Below are positions 5,132 to 8,284 of a stretch of 8,284 nt of DNA, in pieces. Within the stretch, counting starts at the first letter, position 1, and every line of letters starts with the position of its first letter. The stretch covers positions 1 through 8,284 of the forward strand of contig JADFON010000065.1 in assembly GCA_022562855.1 (NCBI GenBank), written 5' to 3'. The notes beneath the pieces are model-generated. The model was not told where the DNA came from. It worked only from the letters and a program-made list of their open reading frames with translations, and ran no database searches. The position numbers were made by a program, and so were the translations under genes. This DNA is from Candidatus Zhuqueibacterota bacterium. GTDB taxonomy: Bacteria; SM23-31.

Positions 5132-7678
5132 TTACTTGATATAAACCATCTTGCGAATGCTGCTGAATCCCGGTACTTCGAGCTTGTAAAAGTAGACCCC
5201 GGTTGAAACGCTAATTCCAAAATCGTCAAGCCCGTTCCAGCTTACGCCAAAACTTCCCGCCGGGTATTCCCTCTCGGCGAGTGTTCTGATTTTCTGTCCA
5301 AGTATATTGTATATAATTAAACTCACTGTGCCACCTTCAAAGAGATCGAATAGTATGTTTGTATTAAAGTTGAATGGATTAGGATAGTTTTGGCTCAATA
5401 CAAATCTGTCGGGTTGTGTTAACGGAAGCAACAACGGATCGTTTTCTGTCAATAACGGTTGATCGTGGACCAAAATATCGTCCAATGTCCATCCTCCTGC
5501 CACATCCGATTCATCGGTCACAAGACCAAACCGGATACTCACATCCTTCTTGCCTCCCGCAATGCCGGAAATATCAAGCGTCTGCAGAGTCCACTCCTTG
5601 TCAAATTGAGGTTCGCTTTCAGGACTTTCCCATATTGTTTCCCCGTTTACAGAAATATACGCCGCGTCGCTCTTATCTTTTGTCAACCAGCGAAAAAACT
5701 GTAGATAAACCGTATCCCAACCGGTGAAATTCAGACTCCTTATCTGCAAATAGTTATCCGTAAAATCCTGGTAATTACCGTTAAACCCCGGTTTCCCCAG
5801 GTCGTTACCCCAGACGAATTTTCCCGAATGCGCCCAGGGTGGATCAAATGTTCCTCCGAATGTGCGTCCCCGTTCCCAGTCATCGTTGTTGTTTAGCGTT
5901 CCGGGAATATAATTGTGTGTCCAGCCGGTTTCGTCATCATATTCAACATTATCGAAAAACCCCTGAACGGTGTCCGATAATACAGTTTCCGACAAAAATT
6001 CATTCTCCTCGTAGAGCGAAGCGTTAATCTCTATTATATGACCCGGTGCAACGCCGGACGACACCGTATATTTGACATTTTGCTCGGATGTAACGGTCTC
6101 GTCCGGCTCGAAAGGTCCAAAAGCGACTGAATCTGTCTTGATCGTAATATTTTCATCTGTTGTCGAAAGCAAAACATAAATATCATCCAGTATTAACCCG
6201 CCGATGTTTCTCAGGGTAAGAGATCTTTCAACGGATTCCCCCCTGTTCACCAGCCTGTTTCCGTTACCCGTGCCAATTCCCGAAACTCCGTCAAGAACAG
6301 CGGTCTGAATAACAACCGGAAACCCGGTCGGCTGTAGAGAAACGTCAAGAACCTGTAGAGTTTCACCTTCCTGGAAGGTAACGGAGTATTCTTTTGTCAT
6401 ATATCCCATTGCAGAAAAGGCAATAGTGTAATCACCGGGCTCGAGCAACCTCGTATACCTCCCGAATTGCGGTTCCGCTCTGCGGTGTTTCATGAGAATT
6501 TCATTTTCTTTGCCTTCTATTGCTATCCGGGCGCGGACCGGTTTTCCCGAAAGACTGTCGGTTACCAATCCTGTTATTCCCGGTCCTTTCATCCTGTTTA
6601 GGAACATGACGAATGAGGTAAGATTTTGTTGTTGAACGAGTGGGATAGCGTTTAACGGATCAGACGGTATTTTGCTCTTGCCAGTCTCCATAGTAAACGT
6701 CATTGTACCGAATTCAGCATACATATAATCGTCATATCCGCCCGATACGGTATAACGAAACGGATGGCTGTATTCGTAAAACATTATGTCCGCCATCCGG
6801 TTGCCGAGATTACTATAGAAATCTTCATCGGGTGTCGGCAGGTTAAATTGGAACAACCATGGATGGAGTACAAGGTCTCCAAAACTATGATAGGTGATCG
6901 AACCTGTAAAAGGAACCTTATCAACGAGTTTTTTTAGCGCTTGTGTTTCCGGTTCGGAAAAGGGAGCCGTGCCGTGACCTCCTATACCGCCCGGCGTAAA
7001 TCCAAAATCGTGATTTCGGTTTAAATCCACATTATTCATATTCCGGCGTTGAGGCGGATTCGACATACGCCCGTCAGGATTGAACATAGGAATAAACCAC
7101 AATTCATACGAATCGACATAATCCTTTGCATCCGGGTTACTGTTGTACGATTCAACCAGCCACGTAATTTGACTCATCGCTACCTCAACATTCAATACTT
7201 CATCGCCATGGTAACTTGCTGCTACAAGAAACTTCGGTTCGTCCTCTTGTTCATCGACATTGTCCGAAATCTTGACCCCCCAGATTCCAAGACCGTTTAC
7301 CGATGAGCCAAGCGAATCGACCTTCATGATTTCAGGGTAGTCCGCCTGCAGTTCGGAAAGTATCGATTTCATTTCAAAATAGTCGGTGAACTCCTCAGGC
7401 AGCGGTGCATTCGGAACAAGCATTGTAACCGTAAACCCCATTCCGGATAACTCGACGGCAAACTTTTCAGTATCGTAAACCACAATATATTCGCCCTGCT
7501 TCCCGCCGATAATATCTACTTCCAGATCGTCAAAAAGCCTCAAAAGTCTATCGGTCGGAGAATCGATCCGAAAACTGGTCATCTTCTCATCCTGGGCAAA
7601 GAGCAGGGTGGTAAAAGAGACGGAAATGGCGATAACCAAGAAAATACAGATTCGATGTAAATTACAATTGTTATTCAT
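5132..7678 (-). CDS. Secreted M14 zinc carboxypeptidase with type IX sorting domain
   Basis: This is an 848-residue exported metallopeptidase. The signal peptide is residues 1 to about 28 (basic start, hydrophobic core, cut near LLFA-Q). After a propeptide-like stretch, the M14 catalytic domain covers about 95-360. It has zinc ligands H157 and E160 (HGDE) and H264 (YHSFGD), substrate residues in NPDGR (200-204) and NRN (220-222), Arg211/212, Tyr320, and catalytic Glu331 (TMETG). A carboxypeptidase-regulatory-like beta domain follows (366-451), then an Ig-like region (about 455-570) and a jelly-roll/MAM-like region with DDWERG and GGWTLDDI (about 575-740). The C-terminal sorting domain (about 758-848) has the FVLSQNYPNPFN signature. 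In this family the sorting domain sends proteins through the type IX system to the surface or medium, so extracellular peptide degradation is the likely role. An in-frame GTG at 7690 would add four residues; ATG gives the better signal peptide. No clear Shine-Dalgarno is present for either. Confidence 0.92.
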   Translation of the reverse strand: MNNNCNLHRICIFLVIAISVSFTTLLFAQDEKMTSFRIDSPTDRLLRLFDDLEVDIIGGKQGEYIVVYDTEKFAVELSGMGFTVTMLVPNAPLPEEFTDYFEMKSILSELQADYPEIMKVDSLGSSVNGLGIWGVKISDNVDEQEDEPKFLVAASYHGDEVLNVEVAMSQITWLVESYNSNPDAKDYVDSYELWFIPMFNPDGRMSNPPQRRNMNNVDLNRNHDFGFTPGGIGGHGTAPFSEPETQALKKLVDKVPFTGSITYHSFGDLVLHPWLFQFNLPTPDEDFYSNLGNRMADIMFYEYSHPFRYTVSGGYDDYMYAEFGTMTFTMETGKSKIPSDPLNAIPLVQQQNLTSFVMFLNRMKGPGITGLVTDSLSGKPVRARIAIEGKENEILMKHRRAEPQFGRYTRLLEPGDYTIAFSAMGYMTKEYSVTFQEGETLQVLDVSLQPTGFPVVIQTAVLDGVSGIGTGNGNRLVNRGESVERSLTLRNIGGLILDDIYVLLSTTDENITIKTDSVAFGPFEPDETVTSEQNVKYTVSSGVAPGHIIEINASLYEENEFLSETVLSDTVQGFFDNVEYDDETGWTHNYIPGTLNNNDDWERGRTFGGTFDPPWAHSGKFVWGNDLGKPGFNGNYQDFTDNYLQIRSLNFTGWDTVYLQFFRWLTKDKSDAAYISVNGETIWESPESEPQFDKEWTLQTLDISGIAGGKKDVSIRFGLVTDESDVAGGWTLDDILVHDQPLLTENDPLLLPLTQPDRFVLSQNYPNPFNFNTNILFDLFEGGTVSLIIYNILGQKIRTLAEREYPAGSFGVSWNGLDDFGISVSTGVYFYKLEVPGFSSIRKMVYIK

Positions 7679-7726
7679 TTTTAGTGTCACAGCTTAGGTA
7701 ATTTTTTGAATTTAACGCAATAATCA

Positions 7727-7750
7727 CACCCCCAAACGAGTTTGGGGGTG
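7727..7750. repeat. Perfect 11-bp GC-rich palindrome upstream of the peptidase gene
   Basis: CACCCCCAAAC (7727-7737) and GTTTGGGGGTG (7740-7750) are exact reverse complements separated by only GA. This gives an extremely stable hairpin or cruciform about 50 nt upstream of the M14 start. No T-run follows on either strand, so it is not a standard terminator. It could be a repeat-element end, a protein site, or a 5'-UTR structure. Confidence 0.7.
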
Positions 7751-7839
7751 CCACAAATGCCTCATTGTGTCATTGTCCCGTTAGGGATGGCTTACGCCAC
7801 GAGGAGCGTAGCGACGCCTGCCTCTATCTTTTCGGGGTG
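7727..7839. repeat. Hairpin-rich, REP/MITE-like noncoding block
   Basis: The block starts with CACCCCCAAA and ends with TTTCGGGGTG (7830-7839), which are inverted copies matching at 9 of 10 positions. Between them lie further small hairpins: TCCC-GTTA-GGGA, TTACGC...GCGTAG around an 8-nt loop, and GCGT-AGCG-ACGC. It is GC-richer than its surroundings and has no plausible coding frame. This looks like a dispersed palindromic repeat, but copy number cannot be seen from one window. Confidence 0.4.
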
Positions 7840-8088
7840 GCAATCTCTCCGCTAATATATAATAAAATCCTTGGATTTACCTTTAATCGATTTTTAGCAA
7901 AGTTGTGTTCAATGTATCAAAACGCGTGAAGGAATACGATCTCTTGCTAATATAGTCAGCGCGAGAGAAAAAAACAAGGCAGGAGACTAAGATGGGGACA
8001 CTTCTTCTTGTCCGCCGTCGGTTAGCAATGCATCAAAGCCGACTTCGCAAACCGGTGAGTTTGTTATGAAGCGAATAGAAGATTGCTA
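7840..8088. other. Intergenic region without a convincing gene
   Basis: About 250 bp between the repeat-like block and the stop of the rightmost gene. A 25-codon plus-strand frame (7992-8069) has AGGAG upstream but an unremarkable Arg/Leu-rich product. Two imperfect hairpins are visible: GGACA...TGTCC (about 7995-8012) and GTCGG...CCGAC (about 8018-8044). No promoter or terminator could be assigned with confidence. Confidence 0.4.
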
Positions 8089-8284
8089 TCACAGGTTTAT
8101 TTTCTTTCTTTCTTCATCAGGATTTTTCCCAGTGGTTTTAGTATATTCATCGTCACCAACAATTTTTTTATTATCTTGATATAGAGTAAAATAATTTTTT
8201 AAAAATGTGTGCCTTTTTTCTATCGCAGTTTTTTCACCTGCTGCCTGTGAAATACTAGTTTGAACATTGAGTAGATCATAATAA
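8089..8284 (-). CDS. C-terminal end of an unidentified protein (partial)
   Basis: A minus-strand frame enters from the right edge and gives 64 codons before a TGA at 8089-8091. The other two minus frames are closed by stops early. The sequence begins YYDLLNVQTSISQAAGEKTA, continues through a Tyr/Phe-rich helix-like part (HTFLKNYFTLYQDNKKIVG) and ends in a charged tail (NPDEERKKINL). The '(Y)xDLLxxQtsixQAxgE' pattern resembles the last helix of TolC-type outer-membrane efflux proteins, but the match is short and could be chance. The start, full length and function lie outside the window. No clear terminator follows. Confidence 0.55.
   Translation of the reverse strand, partial: YYDLLNVQTSISQAAGEKTAIEKRHTFLKNYFTLYQDNKKIVGDDEYTKTTGKNPDEERKKINL

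Noticed and set aside
7690-7720. Promoter for the M14 gene (TTGCGT...TAAGCT on the minus strand)
   Set aside because: Both boxes are weak matches and no other signal supports them, so the promoter position is left open.
7992-8069. 25-codon plus-strand frame preceded by AGGAG
   Set aside because: Arg/Leu-rich product with no recognisable motif; it overlaps hairpin-forming sequence and may be part of a decayed repeat.

Overview
The window looks like chromosome from a moderate-GC, Gram-negative member of the FCB group (Ignavibacteria / Calditrichaeota / Marinimicrobia / KSB1-like). The main evidence is a secreted M14 carboxypeptidase ending in a 'NYPNPFN' type IX (Por) sorting domain. A GspF-like protein with the long N-terminal extension typical of these lineages, and a small pilin-like protein starting MGQQQLLLIVLG, point the same way. 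The lineage is inferred from protein style, not from a marker gene.

Layout. (1) 1-1048: a minus-strand pilus or pseudopilus locus. A sigma-54 promoter (847-861) lies about 36 nt upstream of the mRNA for a pilin-like gene (398-799). The pilin gene is followed by a strand-specific stem-loop and then by the N-terminal 99 codons of a GspF/PilC-type inner-membrane protein that runs off the left edge. (2) 1234-1643: a small, very basic minus-strand protein of unknown function. Upstream of it is a compact divergent promoter region in which two -35 elements overlap inside an 11-bp inverted repeat. (3) 1644-3623: a plus-strand gene pair encoding a winged-helix protein of the AlkZ-like/HTH_42 family and an unrecognised protein with an N-terminal zinc ribbon. 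(4) 3758-4105: a STAS-domain anti-anti-sigma-factor-like protein with its own promoter. (5) 4245-7678: a minus-strand pair, the M14 peptidase followed by a short-chain dehydrogenase, closed by a strong intrinsic terminator. (6) 7679-8088: noncoding DNA with a near-perfect GC-rich palindrome and a hairpin-rich, repeat-like block. (7) 8089-8284: the C-terminal end of another minus-strand gene that enters from the right edge.

The genes do not form one pathway. The most interesting parts are the sigma-54-controlled minimal pilin with its GspF partner, and the divergent unit at 1234-3623: a basic small protein on one side, a winged-helix protein plus a zinc-ribbon protein on the other, with a symmetric control region between them. 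The winged-helix protein appears to lack the family's catalytic Gln motif, so a regulatory or structural DNA-binding role is more likely than glycosylase activity. No CRISPR array, tRNA, rRNA or intact transposase was seen.
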